64,000 nt of DNA from Aromatoleum bremense (lineage in GTDB: Bacteria; Pseudomonadota; Gammaproteobacteria; Burkholderiales; Rhodocyclaceae): contig NZ_CP059467.1 of assembly GCF_017894365.1 (NCBI RefSeq), forward strand, positions 3,658,001-3,722,000, written 5' to 3'. A program made the position numbers and the translations under genes. Of the stretch, positions 1 through 13,140 are shown one piece after another (positions within the stretch are counted from its first letter, which is position 1; every line of letters begins with the position of its first letter). The notes beneath the pieces were generated by a model, which ran no database searches, was not told the origin of the DNA, and worked only from the letters and a program-made list of their open reading frames with translations.

Positions 1-396
1 ATGCAGGCGGTGCACGCCGGATGTCAGCGTCGGCCAGTTGTCCGCCAGCTCGGCGGCCAGCGGAGCGAGCTCGGGCCAGCGCGCGTGCAAGGTCGCGAGG
101 TCTTCCCGCGTGAAGGGATGGTGTTCGACTGAGACGAAATGCAGGCGCTCGCAGCGCTGCCGATCGGCTCGCCACGCCCCCCAGGTCGCAAGAAAGTTCA
201 GCCCGAAACCGAAACCGGTTTCGAGGATCGTGAAGCACTCGCGCCCCTGCCAGCGCTCGGGCAGGCCATTGCCGGCGATGAAGACGAAGCGTGCCTGTTC
301 GAGCCCGCCGCCGCGCGCGTGATAAACGTCGCCGAAGGCCGTGGAGCAGGGCGTGCCGTCGTCGGTGAAGCTCAAGTGGGCGGGTTCGATGGTCAT
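1..396 (-). CDS. mnmC: MnmC N-terminal methyltransferase domain (partial, runs off left edge)
   Basis: First 132 codons of a gene that continues past base 1. The start ATG is at 394-396 on the minus strand and the protein opens [18 protein letters not shown], with the SAM-binding stretch [11 protein letters not shown] near residues 58-68. This matches the N-terminal methyltransferase half of the bifunctional tRNA enzyme MnmC, which finishes 5-methylaminomethyl-2-thiouridine at the wobble base of some tRNAs; the FAD-dependent oxidase half would lie outside the window. It is divergent from the receptor genes that follow. Recognition rests on the N-terminal sequence only. Confidence 0.85.
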   Translation of the reverse strand, partial: MTIEPAHLSFTDDGTPCSTAFGDVYHARGGGLEQARFVFIAGNGLPERWQGRECFTILETGFGFGLNFLATWGAWRADRQRCERLHFVSVEHHPFTREDLATLHARWPELAPLAAELADNWPTLTSGVHRLH

Positions 397-615
397 GACG
401 GGAAACGGCTAACAAGAAGACGATTTGAATTGCGGTGCCAATTTTGCCCTGTATCGAACTGGGGTTTCTCGATCGGGCCTGGACTTCGACAGCGCCGAGT
501 CCTACACAGGGAGTGACGATTCTGGCGGCGCGTAAAGGGCGCCCGCTTGATCGGCGGCCGGAGTCACGACACCGGGTGCTCGAATTCCCAGCCTTTCGGC
601 GGCCGAGGAGGCGGC

Positions 616-810
616 ATGAACAAACCCAACGTCAAAGCTCAGCGCCTGGCTGCGGCATTCCTGTTGGGGTGCCTCGTTTTCAACTATCCGTTCATGGCGT
701 TGTTCAATCATTCCGACCTCGTGTTCGGCGTACCGGTATTGTATGTCTACGTGTTCGCCGTCTGGTCGCTACTGATCGCACTGCTGGCCGTGGTGATCGA
801 GAGGAAGTGA
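616..810 (+). CDS. Small two-TM membrane protein preceding an SSS receptor (CbrX-like position)
   Basis: A 64-residue protein with a purine-rich ribosome site (GAGGAGGC) a few bases before the ATG. Two hydrophobic stretches, about residues 9-30 and 38-60, predict two membrane helices, with a short charged tail ending ERK. It lies 37 bases upstream of the SSS-GGDEF-EAL gene on the same strand, so the two are probably co-transcribed. In Pseudomonas a comparable tiny membrane ORF (cbrX) precedes cbrA, whose N-terminus is also an SLC5-type transporter domain. A role as a small subunit of the receptor is inferred from position only. Confidence 0.75.
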   Translation: MNKPNVKAQRLAAAFLLGCLVFNYPFMALFNHSDLVFGVPVLYVYVFAVWSLLIALLAVVIERK

Positions 811-847
811 GACGATGCGCCGCCCGGCCGGAATCGAGGGCTGAATC

Positions 848-3800
848 TTGCCCGCCTGGGTGATCGTTCTCGTCGCGGCGGCCTATCTGGGGTTGCTCTT
901 CTTCATCGCCTATCGGGGCGACAAGGCGGCCGATGCCGGGCGCAGCCTGATCGCCAACCCGTACGTCTATGCGCTGTCACTCGGCGTCTATGCTACAGCT
1001 TGGACCTTCTACGGCAGCGTCGGTCGTGCCACCGCCAGCGGCATCGGCTTCCTGCCCGTCTATCTCGGTCCGACGGTGATGGTTGCCCTGTGGTGGACGG
1101 TGCTGCGCAAGATCATCCGCATCGCCAAGGACAACCGCCTCACTTCGCTGGCGGATTTCATTTCCTCGCGCTATGGCAAGAGCACGGTGCTGGCAGGCCT
1201 GGTGACGGTCATCGCGGTGGTCGGCGTCACGCCATACATTTCCCTGCAGCTGAAGGCGATCTCGACGAGCTTCAACGTCCTGCGCGGCTACCCGGAGGTA
1301 CTGCTGCTGACGGCGGATGCGCCGGCCAGCATCTGGGCCGACACGGCGTTCTATTTGGCCCTGATCCTTGCCGCCTTCACGATCGTCTTCGGCACCCGCA
1401 AGCTGGATGCGGCGGAGCGCCACGAGGGCATGGTGGCGGCGATCGCCTTCGAGTCGCTGGTCAAGCTGCTGGCCTTCCTGGCGGTGGGTGCTTTCGTCAC
1501 CTGGGGCATGTTCGATGGCATCGGCGACATCTTCGCGCGGGCGACGCAGGTGCCGCGGCTCGCCGAGGTGTTCACCGTCGGCGGCGGCTCAATCGACGTC
1601 TATCGCAGTTGGGCCTCGCTCTTTTCGCTGGCCTTCCTCAGCATGCTGGCAATCATGTTCCTGCCGCGGCAGTTCCAGGTCGCGGTGGTGGAAAACGTCG
1701 ACGAGGTGCATCTGAACAAGGCGATCTGGCTCTTTCCGCTGTACCTCCTGTTGTTCAACCTCTTCGTCCTGCCGATCGCTTTCGGCGGCGTGCTGCATTT
1801 CGGTGGCGCCGTCGATCCGGATACCTTCGTCCTCACGTTGCCGATGTCCGGTCGGCAGGAGGCTCTGGCCCTGCTGGTTTTTCTCGGTGGCTTTTCCGCC
1901 GCCACCGGCATGGTCATCGTCGAGACCATCGCCCTCTCGACCATGGTCTGCAACGATCTCGTGATGCCCGTCCTGTTGCGCATCAAGCCGCTGCGCCTGT
2001 CCGAGCGCGCCGACCTTTCCGGCCTGCTGCTGGCGATTCGCCGTGCCACCATCCTCATTGGTCTGCTGCTCGGCTATGCCTATTATCGGGTGGCAGGCGA
2101 AGCCTACGCGCTGGTTTCGATCGGCCTCATCTCCTTCGCCGCCGTCGCCCAGTTCGCCCCGGCGCTGCTCGGCGGCATCTACTGGAAGAGCGGCACCCGT
2201 GCCGGGGCGCTGGCCGGGCTCGCCGCCGGTTTTTTCGTGTGGGCCTACACGCTCATGCTTCCGGCATTGATCCGCTCCGGTTGGCTGCCGATGGACATCC
2301 TCGCGCAGGGGCCATTCGCCGTTTCGCTCCTGCGGCCCCTCGCGCTGTTCGGCCTGGAGGGGCTGGACGAGATTACCCATGCGATGCTGTGGAGCATGAT
2401 TGCCAACGTCGGGGCCTATCTGACGGTGTCGCTGGCGAGCGACCAGAGCGCCGTCGAGCAGACGCAGGCAGTCCTCTTCGTCGATGTCTTCAAGCATGAT
2501 CGCGGCGCCGAACGCGCTTGGCGGGCGAGCGGTTCGCTGCCGGATCTCTACGCCTTGCTGACACGCTTTCTCGGTGCTGCCCGGGCCGAAGAGATCTTTT
2601 CCGCTTATGCCCGGAGCCGCGGGCTCGACTGGCCGCAGGAGGTCGATGCCGAACTGGTGCGCCATGTCGAGGCGCAACTGAGCGGCGTGATCGGCACCGC
2701 CTCGTCGCGCGTCGTGGTGGCCTCGGTGATCGAGGAGGAATTGCTGCGCGACAGCCTGACCGGGCTGCCGAACCGGGCGCTGCTGTTGAGCCGGATCGAC
2801 GACGCGTTGAAGCGGGGCAGCGTCGAATCCGGACGCGGTTTCGCTCTTCTTTTCATCATCCTGGATCGCTTCAGGCTCATCACCGACAGCCTTGGCGCCA
2901 GCGCCGGCGATCAACTCCTGATCGGCGTGGCGCAGCGGCTGGGGGCCTGCCTGCGCGCGGGTGACACCATCGCCCATCTCGGCGACGAGCAGTTCGCCAT
3001 TCTTCTCGACGACGTGCGGGATGCGGCCGAAGTGGCGCAGTTCGTCGTCACGCTGCAAGGCGCGCTGGCCACCGGCTTCAACCTGGAGGGGCAGGCGGCG
3101 TTTACCCCCGGCAGCATCGGCGTCGCCTTTGGCCGGCCGACCTATGTCGATCCGGCCGATCTCCTGCGCGACGCGGAAACCGCCTGCCACCGCGCGGTGG
3201 CGCGCGGCGGCGCGTGCCACGAGATCTTCGCCGCCGACATGCGCGCGCGCGTCGTCGCGCTGCTCGAAATGGAGACAAACCTGCGCCAGGCGGTGATCAC
3301 CGGCGAGGAATTCCAGGTCTTCTACCAGCCCGTGGTTTCATTGCGGACGGGCGTGCTGTCGGGTTTCGAGGCGCTGGTGCGCATGCGGCGACCCGACGGC
3401 AGCCTGGTACCGCCGAGCGAATTCATCCCCTTGACCGAGGAGACCGGTCTCATCGTCTCCATCGGCCGCAGGATCCTTGCCGAGGCGTGTCGCCAGATGC
3501 GCGACTGGCAGCGGAAATACCCTGAGCACCCGCCGATGCAGATGAGCGTGAACCTCGCCGGGCGCCAATTCGCCGAGCCTGACCTGATGCGGCAGATCGA
3601 GGCGGTGCTCGCCGAGACCGGTCTCGACACGCACAGCCTCAAGCTCGAAGTCACTGAAACGGTCATCATGGAACACGCCGCCGCCGCCGCCGCGGTGCTG
3701 GAGCAATTGCGTGCAATGGGGATCAAGCTGCTGATGGACGATTTCGGCACCGGCTATTCGTCGCTCTCCTACCTGCATCGTTTCCCGGTCAATACGCTGA

Positions 3801-4042
3801 AGATCGACGCGTCCTTCGTGCGCCGGATGGACGTCGACCAGAAGAACGCCGACATCATCCAGACCATCGTGACGCTCGCGCACACATTGGGCATGGACCT
3901 CGTCGCAGAAGGCGTCGAAACGGCCCGCCAGCTGGAGCAGCTGCGGGCCCTGCAGGTCGAGTACGGGCAGGGCTACTATTTCGGCAAGCCGCTGGATGCA
4001 GCCGCGGCCGATGCGCTGATCGCCTCCGGCCAACGCTGGTAA
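848..4042 (+). CDS. Na+/solute symporter-like receptor with degenerate GGDEF and EAL domains
   Basis: A 1064-residue membrane protein with a TTG start (a GAGG ribosome site lies upstream). Residues 1 to about 520 form a sodium:solute-symporter (SSS/SLC5) module with about 13 hydrophobic helices, followed by a linker. A diguanylate-cyclase domain covers about 630-800; its signature reads HLGDEQF (about 709-715) instead of GGDEF, so cyclase activity is doubtful. A phosphodiesterase domain follows: EAL is intact (841-843), with DDFGTGYSS from 964, LKIDASF, VAEGVET and a GQGYYFGKPL end, all expected of an active c-di-GMP hydrolase. The architecture resembles CbrA but with c-di-GMP output instead of a kinase. 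It probably couples a small-molecule signal to c-di-GMP level. Confidence 0.9.
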   Translation: MPAWVIVLVAAAYLGLLFFIAYRGDKAADAGRSLIANPYVYALSLGVYATAWTFYGSVGRATASGIGFLPVYLGPTVMVALWWTVLRKIIRIAKDNRLTSLADFISSRYGKSTVLAGLVTVIAVVGVTPYISLQLKAISTSFNVLRGYPEVLLLTADAPASIWADTAFYLALILAAFTIVFGTRKLDAAERHEGMVAAIAFESLVKLLAFLAVGAFVTWGMFDGIGDIFARATQVPRLAEVFTVGGGSIDVYRSWASLFSLAFLSMLAIMFLPRQFQVAVVENVDEVHLNKAIWLFPLYLLLFNLFVLPIAFGGVLHFGGAVDPDTFVLTLPMSGRQEALALLVFLGGFSAATGMVIVETIALSTMVCNDLVMPVLLRIKPLRLSERADLSGLLLAIRRATILIGLLLGYAYYRVAGEAYALVSIGLISFAAVAQFAPALLGGIYWKSGTRAGALAGLAAGFFVWAYTLMLPALIRSGWLPMDILAQGPFAVSLLRPLALFGLEGLDEITHAMLWSMIANVGAYLTVSLASDQSAVEQTQAVLFVDVFKHDRGAERAWRASGSLPDLYALLTRFLGAARAEEIFSAYARSRGLDWPQEVDAELVRHVEAQLSGVIGTASSRVVVASVIEEELLRDSLTGLPNRALLLSRIDDALKRGSVESGRGFALLFIILDRFRLITDSLGASAGDQLLIGVAQRLGACLRAGDTIAHLGDEQFAILLDDVRDAAEVAQFVVTLQGALATGFNLEGQAAFTPGSIGVAFGRPTYVDPADLLRDAETACHRAVARGGACHEIFAADMRARVVALLEMETNLRQAVITGEEFQVFYQPVVSLRTGVLSGFEALVRMRRPDGSLVPPSEFIPLTEETGLIVSIGRRILAEACRQMRDWQRKYPEHPPMQMSVNLAGRQFAEPDLMRQIEAVLAETGLDTHSLKLEVTETVIMEHAAAAAAVLEQLRAMGIKLLMDDFGTGYSSLSYLHRFPVNTLKIDASFVRRMDVDQKNADIIQTIVTLAHTLGMDLVAEGVETARQLEQLRALQVEYGQGYYFGKPLDAAAADALIASGQRW

Positions 4043-4048
4043 CGCCGC

Positions 4049-4083
4049 CCGGCAGACGCCTGCGGACGGCCGGCGTCTGCCGG
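4049..4083. terminator. 12-bp perfect inverted repeat between convergent genes
   Basis: CCGGCAGACGCC (4049-4060) and GGCGTCTGCCGG (4072-4083) form a perfect 12-bp stem with an 11-base loop. It lies 6 bases after the receptor stop and 29 bases from the lysS stop, where a bidirectional terminator is expected. There is no T-tract on either side, so Rho-independent action is uncertain. Confidence 0.6.
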
Positions 4084-4112
4084 GGCCGGAGCGAGTCCGA
4101 ACTGTCGGGAAA

Positions 4113-5621
4113 CTACTCCGCCCGCATCTGCGGGAACAGGATCACGTCGCGGATGCTCGGGCTGTCGGTCAAGAGCATCACCAGGCGGTCGATGCCGATG
4201 CCGCAGCCGCCGGTCGGGGGCAGGCCGTATTCGAGCGCGCGGATGTAGTCGGCGTCGTAGAACATCGCCTCCTCGTCGCCGGCCTCCTTCGCCTTGACCT
4301 GATCGAGGAAGCGCGCCGCCTGGTCTTCCGGGTCGTTCAGTTCGGAGAAGCCGTTGGCGATCTCGCGGCCGACGATGAAGAGCTCGAAACGTTCGGTGAT
4401 TTCCGGGTTCGCGTCGTTGCGGCGCGCGAGCGGCGACACCTCGGCGGGGTAGTCGATGATGAACGTCGGTTCCCACAGCTCGGCTTCGGTGGTCTCCTCG
4501 AACAGCATCAGCTGCAGCGTGCCGAGGCCCGCGCCGTCGCGCAGCTTGGCCTTGAGGTCGGTCAGCTTGGCGCGCAGCCAGGCTTCGTCGTTGAGCTGCG
4601 CGATCGAGAAGCCCGGGTGGTACTGGTGGATCGCCTCGACGATCGTCAGCCGCGCGAACGGCTTCGACAGGTCGAGCTCGCGTCCCTGGTAGACGAACAC
4701 TTCGGTGCCGAGCGCCTCGCGCGCGGCTTGGCGCAGCAGGCCTTCGGTGAAGTTCATCAGGCTCTTGTAGTTCGCGTAGGCCTCGTAGAACTCCATCATC
4801 GTGAATTCGGGATTGTGGCGCGGGGAGAGGCCTTCGTTGCGGAAGTTGCGGTTCACCTCGAAGACTTTCTCGAAGCCGCCGACGACGAGGCGCTTGAGGT
4901 ACAGCTCCGGCGCGATGCGCAGGAAGAGTTCCATGTCGAGCGCGTTGTGGTGCGTCGTGAACGGCTTCGCCGCGGCGCCGCCCGGGATCGGGTGCATCAT
5001 CGGCGTCTCGACTTCGAGAAAGCCGTGGCTGACCATGTAGTTGCGGATCGACTGCACCATGCGGCTGCGCGCGACGAACGTGAAGCGCGTCTGCTCGTTC
5101 ATGATCAGGTCGACGTGGCGCTGGCGGTATTTCTGCTCGACGTCGGTCAGGCCGTGGAACTTGTCGGGGAGCGGGCGCAGGCTCTTCGTCAGCAGGCGGA
5201 TCTCGGTGCACTTCACCGACAGCTCGCCGGTGCGCGTCTTGAACAGCGTGCCGACGGCGCCGACGATATCGCCGATGTCCCAGTGCTTGAAGTCGGCGTA
5301 GACGTCCTCGCCGACCGCGTCGCGCGTGACGTACAGCTGGATCTGGCCGGAGAGATCCTGGATCGTGATGAAGCTCGCCTTACCCATCACGCGCTTGAGC
5401 ATGATGCGCCCGGCCACTTTCACTTCGACCGGCGTCGCGTCGAGCTCGTGCGACTCCTTTTCTCCGTAGATTTCATCGAGTTTGCCGGCGATGTTCTCGC
5501 GCGAGAAATCGTTCGGGAAGGCTCGGCCGCCGGCACGCCACGCGGCCAGCTTTTCGCGCCGCTCGGAAATGATGTGATTCTCGTCCTGCGAGGCGGCGGA
5601 ATTGTTGTTCTGGTCGCTCAT
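4113..5621 (-). CDS. lysS: Lysyl-tRNA synthetase, class II
   Basis: A 502-residue cytoplasmic enzyme that charges tRNA-Lys. It starts [17 protein letters not shown] at 5621; an upstream in-frame Met would add an unrelated Arg/Pro-rich tail and was rejected. The N-terminal OB-fold anticodon-binding domain (about 55-170) is followed by the class II catalytic core. Motif 2 ([13 protein letters not shown]) and motif 3 ([15 protein letters not shown], near the C-terminus) are intact. Length is normal for the family. It stands alone here rather than behind prfB as in many relatives. It is convergent with the receptor gene and divergent from the chemoreceptor. Confidence 0.97.
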   Translation of the reverse strand: MSDQNNNSAASQDENHIISERREKLAAWRAGGRAFPNDFSRENIAGKLDEIYGEKESHELDATPVEVKVAGRIMLKRVMGKASFITIQDLSGQIQLYVTRDAVGEDVYADFKHWDIGDIVGAVGTLFKTRTGELSVKCTEIRLLTKSLRPLPDKFHGLTDVEQKYRQRHVDLIMNEQTRFTFVARSRMVQSIRNYMVSHGFLEVETPMMHPIPGGAAAKPFTTHHNALDMELFLRIAPELYLKRLVVGGFEKVFEVNRNFRNEGLSPRHNPEFTMMEFYEAYANYKSLMNFTEGLLRQAAREALGTEVFVYQGRELDLSKPFARLTIVEAIHQYHPGFSIAQLNDEAWLRAKLTDLKAKLRDGAGLGTLQLMLFEETTEAELWEPTFIIDYPAEVSPLARRNDANPEITERFELFIVGREIANGFSELNDPEDQAARFLDQVKAKEAGDEEAMFYDADYIRALEYGLPPTGGCGIGIDRLVMLLTDSPSIRDVILFPQMRAE

Positions 5622-5827
5622 GAATCGACAAGGGGCATAAAAGCGGTGATTGTGGCACGTGGACGGAGCGCGGGCAAATTGGCGCCGGCCGCGAAGCGTG
5701 TCGAGCGTGCCGCATGGGCGCGGGCCGGCGGGCGCACGGCGAAATATTTGCTGCAACGTGCAGCCGGGGCTCAAGTCGCGGGGCATGATGCCGTAAGGGC
5801 AATCGGGCCATGCAAACGGGAACTCCC

Positions 5828-7618
5828 ATGTTTTCGCAATTATACGAATGGGTTGAAAAGACGTTCTGGAACTCGCTGACGAAGAAGCTGTGCAGTTTTC
5901 TCCTGCTTTTCTTCATCGACCTGTTCTACCTCGCCGTCTATCTCCATCAGCAGAACCAGATCCGCGGGTTGCTGGCGACGGGCGAGGTGGCGCAGGCGGC
6001 CGCGCAGAAGATCATGGCGTCGCTCGACGGCGGGCTGTACCTGATGATCGCGCTGACGGTGATCGCGCTGTGCGTCAACATCGGCCAGATCCTGTACATG
6101 CGCCACCTCATCGTGCGGCCGGTGCGGGTCATCACGCGGATCCTCAACGAGATCGCGCAGGGCGAAGGCGACTTCTCGCGCAACCTGCCGCTGGTGACGC
6201 ACGACGAACTGCGCGAGCTCGCGATGAGCTACAACCGCTTTGCGGCGAAGATGCGTCACATCATCAGCGAAGTCCGCACCCGCAGCGTGAGCATCGCGCG
6301 CGACGCCGTCAGGGTCAGGGCCCACGTCGAGAGTTCGGCGCAGGACGCGAAGAAACAGGGAACGATGACCGAAGTGGTGTTCGCTGCGAGCACCGAGTCG
6401 ACCGCGGCGATCGAGAGCGTATCGGCGAGCGCACAGAACATTTCGGCGTCGACGACGAAGAACCTCGAGATCGCGCGCGCTTCGCTGCACGAGATGCAGG
6501 ACATCGCGGGGAAGATCAACACGGTCAGCGAGAAGGTGCTGCACTTCAACCACACCGTCGACGACCTGTCGGAGCGCTCCGAGAGCGTCAAGCAGATCGC
6601 TTCGCTGATCCGCGCGATCGCCGACCAGACGAACCTCCTCGCGCTGAACGCGGCGATCGAGGCCGCGCGTGCCGGGGAGGCCGGGCGCGGCTTCGCAGTC
6701 GTCGCCGACGAGGTGAGAAAGCTCGCCGAACGGGTGAACCGGGCTGCCGAGGAGATCACCGACAACATCGACGGGATGATCGGCCGCGTCATGACCACCC
6801 GCGCGGAAAACGTCGTCATCAACGCCGACGTGCTGCAGGCGCGCGAGGTCGTCGGGAAGTCCGCCGAGCATTTCGAGTTCATGGTCGGCGAATTCGAGAC
6901 CACCGGCGAACAGCTGCTGCAGATCGCCACGGCGATGGAGGAGCTGTCGGCGACGAACGGGCAGGTGCATGAAAACGTCACGACGATCCACGACGTGTCG
7001 GGCACGGTCGCGGCGAACATGGCGGAATCCGAACAGTGCACGGTCGAGCTTTCGCGGGCCACCGAAGCGGTGCAGGAGCTCGTGTCGCGGTTCCGCATCG
7101 GCCAGGGGGCGTTCGACCACGCGATGGACCAGGCGCGGATCTTCCGCGACCGCATCCAGGCGCAACTCGACGAAATGGCGCGTGCGGGCATCGATATCTT
7201 CGACCGCCGCTATCAGCCGGTGGCGAACACCCGCCCGCAGAAGTTCAAGGTGTCATGGGGCGACGAGTACGGCCGCCGCTGCCAGCAGCTGCTCGAAGAT
7301 TGCCTTGCTGCGATTCCGGGCTGCGGCGCGGCGGTGGCGGTGAACACCGACGGCTACGTGGCCGCCCACAACCTGCAGTACTCGCGCCCGCTGACCGGCA
7401 ATCCGGACATCGACCTCGGCGGCAACCGGACGTGCCGGAAGTTCGACCGGCCGGCCGAGCTGCGTTCCGCGCGGAACACCGAAGCCGTGCTGCTGCAGAC
7501 CATCCTGCGCGATACCGGCGACATCCTGTGCGACATCGCGATGCCGATCATGGTCGGCGGGCGGCACTGGGGGAACGTGCGCGTCGGCGTGCCGGTGGAT
7601 TCGCTGCTCGCCGCCTGA
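5828..7618 (+). CDS. Methyl-accepting chemotaxis protein with a C-terminal sensory domain
   Basis: A 596-residue chemoreceptor (an in-frame ATG at 5810 would add six residues). The N-terminus carries a hydrophobic helix at about residues 20-40 and another at about 70-95, with only a short segment between them, then a HAMP domain and the signalling region with its conserved hairpin ([20 protein letters not shown] followed by [18 protein letters not shown]). After the coiled coil, residues of about 455-596 form an extra globular domain containing [25 protein letters not shown] and [12 protein letters not shown]. With no large periplasmic domain, sensing is probably cytoplasmic through this C-terminal module. 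No che genes are nearby, so it is an orphan receptor. Confidence 0.9.
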   Translation: MFSQLYEWVEKTFWNSLTKKLCSFLLLFFIDLFYLAVYLHQQNQIRGLLATGEVAQAAAQKIMASLDGGLYLMIALTVIALCVNIGQILYMRHLIVRPVRVITRILNEIAQGEGDFSRNLPLVTHDELRELAMSYNRFAAKMRHIISEVRTRSVSIARDAVRVRAHVESSAQDAKKQGTMTEVVFAASTESTAAIESVSASAQNISASTTKNLEIARASLHEMQDIAGKINTVSEKVLHFNHTVDDLSERSESVKQIASLIRAIADQTNLLALNAAIEAARAGEAGRGFAVVADEVRKLAERVNRAAEEITDNIDGMIGRVMTTRAENVVINADVLQAREVVGKSAEHFEFMVGEFETTGEQLLQIATAMEELSATNGQVHENVTTIHDVSGTVAANMAESEQCTVELSRATEAVQELVSRFRIGQGAFDHAMDQARIFRDRIQAQLDEMARAGIDIFDRRYQPVANTRPQKFKVSWGDEYGRRCQQLLEDCLAAIPGCGAAVAVNTDGYVAAHNLQYSRPLTGNPDIDLGGNRTCRKFDRPAELRSARNTEAVLLQTILRDTGDILCDIAMPIMVGGRHWGNVRVGVPVDSLLAA

Positions 7619-7645
7619 CCTTTCGCCGCCGCTCCGCGACGGGAA

Positions 7646-7954
<309 letters not shown>

Positions 7955-7955
7955 C

Positions 7956-8771
7956 TCACCTGCCTCCGAAGAGGCGCTTGATCAGCCCCGGCTTTTCGTA
8001 ATTGACAAAGCGCAGCTCGCGCGGGTCGCCGAGGAAGCGGGAGACGACGTCGGAATAGGCCTCGGCGACGTCGGTGCCTTTCAGGTGGATCGCCGGCAGG
8101 CCCTGGTTGGAGGCCTGCAGCACCGATTCCGATTCCGGGATGACGCCGATCAGCGGCACCCGCAGCAGCTCCTGGACGTCCTTGTACGACAGCATTTCAC
8201 CCTCTTCGACGCGCTTGGGCGAATAGCGCGTGACGAGCAGGTGTTCCTTGATCGGCTCGTCGCTTTCGGCGGCGCGGCGCGACTTCGACTGCAGGATGCC
8301 GAGGATGCGGTCCGAGTCGCGCACCGACGAGACTTCCGGGTTGGTGGTGATGATCGCCTCGTCGGCGAAGGTCAAGGCCAGCACGGCGCCCCGCTCGATC
8401 CCGGCGGGCGAATCGCAGACCACGTAGTCGAAGCCCATGTGCTCGAGCTCCTTCAGCACCTTCTCGACGCCTTCCTCGGTCAGCGCGTCCTTGTCGCGCG
8501 TCTGCGAGGCCGGCAGCACGAACAGGTTGTCGCAGTGCTTGTCCTTGATCAGCGCCTGGTTGAGCTTCGCTTCGCCGTTGATGACGTTGATGAGGTCATA
8601 CACGACGCGGCGCTCGCAGCCCATGATCAGGTCGAGGTTGCGCAGGCCGACGTCGAAGTCGATCACCGCGGTCTTGAAGCCGCGCAGGGCGAGTCCGGAA
8701 GAAAATGCCGCGCTGGTGGTGGTCTTGCCCACGCCACCTTTGCCTGATGTCACGACGACGACTCGAGTCAC
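7956..8771 (-). CDS. minD: Septum site-determining ATPase MinD
   Basis: A 271-residue ParA/MinD-family ATPase. The start is a GTG at 8769-8771 giving [19 protein letters not shown]; the deviant Walker A motif (GKGGVGKT) is at residues 11-18. The C-terminal amphipathic membrane-targeting helix is visible as the ending [12 protein letters not shown]. MinD binds the membrane in its ATP form, recruits MinC, and is released by MinE. The gene lies 31 bases after minC and 1 base before minE, so the operon order minCDE is intact. Length is exactly typical. An upstream in-frame ATG would add 20 unrelated residues that overlap minC, so GTG is preferred. Confidence 0.97.
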   Translation of the reverse strand: MTRVVVVTSGKGGVGKTTTSAAFSSGLALRGFKTAVIDFDVGLRNLDLIMGCERRVVYDLINVINGEAKLNQALIKDKHCDNLFVLPASQTRDKDALTEEGVEKVLKELEHMGFDYVVCDSPAGIERGAVLALTFADEAIITTNPEVSSVRDSDRILGILQSKSRRAAESDEPIKEHLLVTRYSPKRVEEGEMLSYKDVQELLRVPLIGVIPESESVLQASNQGLPAIHLKGTDVAEAYSDVVSRFLGDPRELRFVNYEKPGLIKRLFGGR

Positions 8772-8802
8772 GGTATACCCTTTTCTTAAGATGGAGCCGC
8801 GC

Positions 8803-9582
8803 TCAATCGAGCTGCAGCGGTTCGATGCCAAGCTTGTAGTCGGATTCGCTCGCGATCAGCCGGACAAGCGCGGCGCGCCCGGCGACCGCTTCCGGAATGC
8901 CTTGTTCGAAAGTGCGGAAAATGCCGGCGATCGAGACGATCTCCGGGCCGAAGTTGGTCGATACGATGCGTGCCGAAGCGTCGCCCTGCGCACCGGCGAT
9001 CGCGCGTCCGCGCAGCGGGCCGTAGCAGTGGATGCTGCCGTCGGCGATGACTTCAGCGCCGTTGCTCATCCCGGCGAACAGCACCAGGTCGCCGCCGCGC
9101 GCATAAACCTGCTGGCCCGAGCGCAGCGGACGGTCGACGAACAGCGTGGCTGCCCGGGGTTCCGGGGCGGGGGGCGGAGGCGGGGGAGCCGTCTGCGGAG
9201 CCGGTGCCGGGGTGGGGCGCGGGGCAGCGGCGGCGCCGTTCTGACGGTCGCGCAGCTCGGCGCCGTCGAGGATCGCCAGCCCGGCCTGGCGCGCCGCCGC
9301 GGCGAGATCGGGCGGAAGGTTGCGCACGCCGACCGGCTGCAGCTGGTAGCGGCGCAGCAGGCTCATCAGCCCGGTCCAGTCGATGCGCGCAGGCAGTTCG
9401 GCGAGATCGGCAAAATCGAGCACGGCCGCATCGCCGCTGAAGAAATCCGGCATCCCGCCGAGCATCATGTGCAGCGCATCCGCGAGGCGGGCCGGTTCGG
9501 CCTCGCGCAGCACCGCGATGGTCGCGCCGAGGCTGGCGTTGCGGAACTCGATCGGGCGGATGGCAGGGGAGGACGCGGGCAT
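8803..9582 (-). CDS. minC: Septum site-determining protein MinC
   Basis: A 259-residue inhibitor of FtsZ assembly. The N-terminal FtsZ-interacting domain covers about 1-105, followed by a Pro/Ala-rich linker (about 110-150) that is longer than in E. coli. The C-terminal beta-helix domain contains the conserved run starting RSGQQVYARGGDLV and the pair ADGSIHCYGPLRGRA and GAQGDASARIV, needed for MinD binding and dimerisation. It is the first gene of the min operon. The linker is GC-rich low-complexity sequence, which is common in this group. Confidence 0.95.
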   Translation of the reverse strand: MPASSPAIRPIEFRNASLGATIAVLREAEPARLADALHMMLGGMPDFFSGDAAVLDFADLAELPARIDWTGLMSLLRRYQLQPVGVRNLPPDLAAAARQAGLAILDGAELRDRQNGAAAAPRPTPAPAPQTAPPPPPPAPEPRAATLFVDRPLRSGQQVYARGGDLVLFAGMSNGAEVIADGSIHCYGPLRGRAIAGAQGDASARIVSTNFGPEIVSIAGIFRTFEQGIPEAVAGRAALVRLIASESDYKLGIEPLQLD

Positions 9583-9722
9583 GGGCGAGAGGGGTCGCTG
9601 AAAGGCTGGAGTCTACTTAGCGGCAGGGATTCGGGCAAGGCTGGCGGGATATGCCGGCGGCGCCCCGTGGAAAGCCTTGGCGCCGGCGGCCCAAAGGCGC
9701 TGGCTGCCCGCGGAACGCCTCG

Positions 9723-10607
9723 TCAGTGCAGTGTCGACGGCGGTGTGCCCAGTTCGGGATGCGAGGCGAAAAGGGCATCGATCTCGGCGGGCTCGAAGCG
9801 GTAGTCGTGGTTCGACAGGTCGTCGCGCACGACCAGCTCGCCATGCTCCTCGATGATCCGCCTGACTTCCGCTTCGCCGAGGCTGCGTAGCATGCCGATG
9901 ACCTTGTCGCGGTCGGCGGGCCAGTCGTGCGTCACAGGGCGGGCGTCGAACAGGCGGACGTTTTCTTCGGCGAACAGCCGCCCGAGCAGGGTTTCCGGCG
10001 CGAGCGTCAGCAGTTCGCCGGGCTGCACGGTCTGGGCCAGCAGGTGGGCGCGCGTCCAGCCGTCCTCGTCGCGCGCGTCGGCGCCGGGCAGCTTCTGCAG
10101 GAACAAGGCGGCGGCCGCATCCTCATTGCATGCGAGCCAGATGCCGGCGGGCTGCTGCTCGGACTGCACCAGGTAGTGTTCGAACGTCGCCGCGATGCTG
10201 TCGCCTTCGAGCGGCACGAGGCTGCGGTAAGGCTGGTCGAGCGCGGGGATGTCGAGCGTGAGCTGCAGGATGCCGTCGCCGATCAGATCCTTCAGGCCGC
10301 CGTCCGCGGGGACGTCGCCGTCGGTTGCGGCGAACGCGCGCAGGTTCAGCGTCTCGGTGCAGTCGACGACCAGCAGCTTGAGCGCCCGCTCGCCCCGGAT
10401 CTGGAACGTCAGCCGGCCGGCCTGCTTCAGGTTCGCGGTGATCAGCGCGGACACGGCGCTCATTTCCCCGAGCAGGCGCGCCACTTCGGCGGGGTAGTCG
10501 CGCCCTTCCTGCAGCGCTTTCCAGACGTCGTCGAGACGCACCACCGCGCCGCGGATGTCGAGGTCGTCGAGCAGGAAACCGCGGACGTAGCTCGGATTGG
10601 GAGTCAT
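9723..10607 (-). CDS. hslO: Hsp33-family chaperone lacking the redox zinc centre
   Basis: A 294-residue protein clearly of the Hsp33 family from its N-terminal substrate-binding domain ([20 protein letters not shown]) and central region ([14 protein letters not shown]). The start [10 protein letters not shown] has an AGGA site at good spacing. Classical Hsp33 ends with a CxC...CxxC zinc switch that releases zinc under oxidative stress. Here the corresponding segments read [11 protein letters not shown] (from residue 226) and [11 protein letters not shown] (around 262-265): all four cysteines are replaced and only two Cys remain in the protein, elsewhere. The rest of the domain is conserved and uninterrupted, so it looks functional but cannot use the classical redox switch. 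Confidence 0.93.
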   Translation of the reverse strand: MTPNPSYVRGFLLDDLDIRGAVVRLDDVWKALQEGRDYPAEVARLLGEMSAVSALITANLKQAGRLTFQIRGERALKLLVVDCTETLNLRAFAATDGDVPADGGLKDLIGDGILQLTLDIPALDQPYRSLVPLEGDSIAATFEHYLVQSEQQPAGIWLACNEDAAAALFLQKLPGADARDEDGWTRAHLLAQTVQPGELLTLAPETLLGRLFAEENVRLFDARPVTHDWPADRDKVIGMLRSLGEAEVRRIIEEHGELVVRDDLSNHDYRFEPAEIDALFASHPELGTPPSTLH

Positions 10608-10638
10608 GCAGGGATTCCTGTTATTGCGCATTCTCATT

Positions 10639-13011
<2,373 letters not shown>

Positions 13012-13140
13012 GAGGGAATAATGGCCGAGAAGGCGGCAAGCGGCCGCCGGGCAAAGGATGCGATGGTGCAACAACCGGCCGCACCGCCGCAAGCGCCGGC
13101 GCGCCGCGTCAGCGCCGAACGGCGGAGCGTCGTGCCGCGG

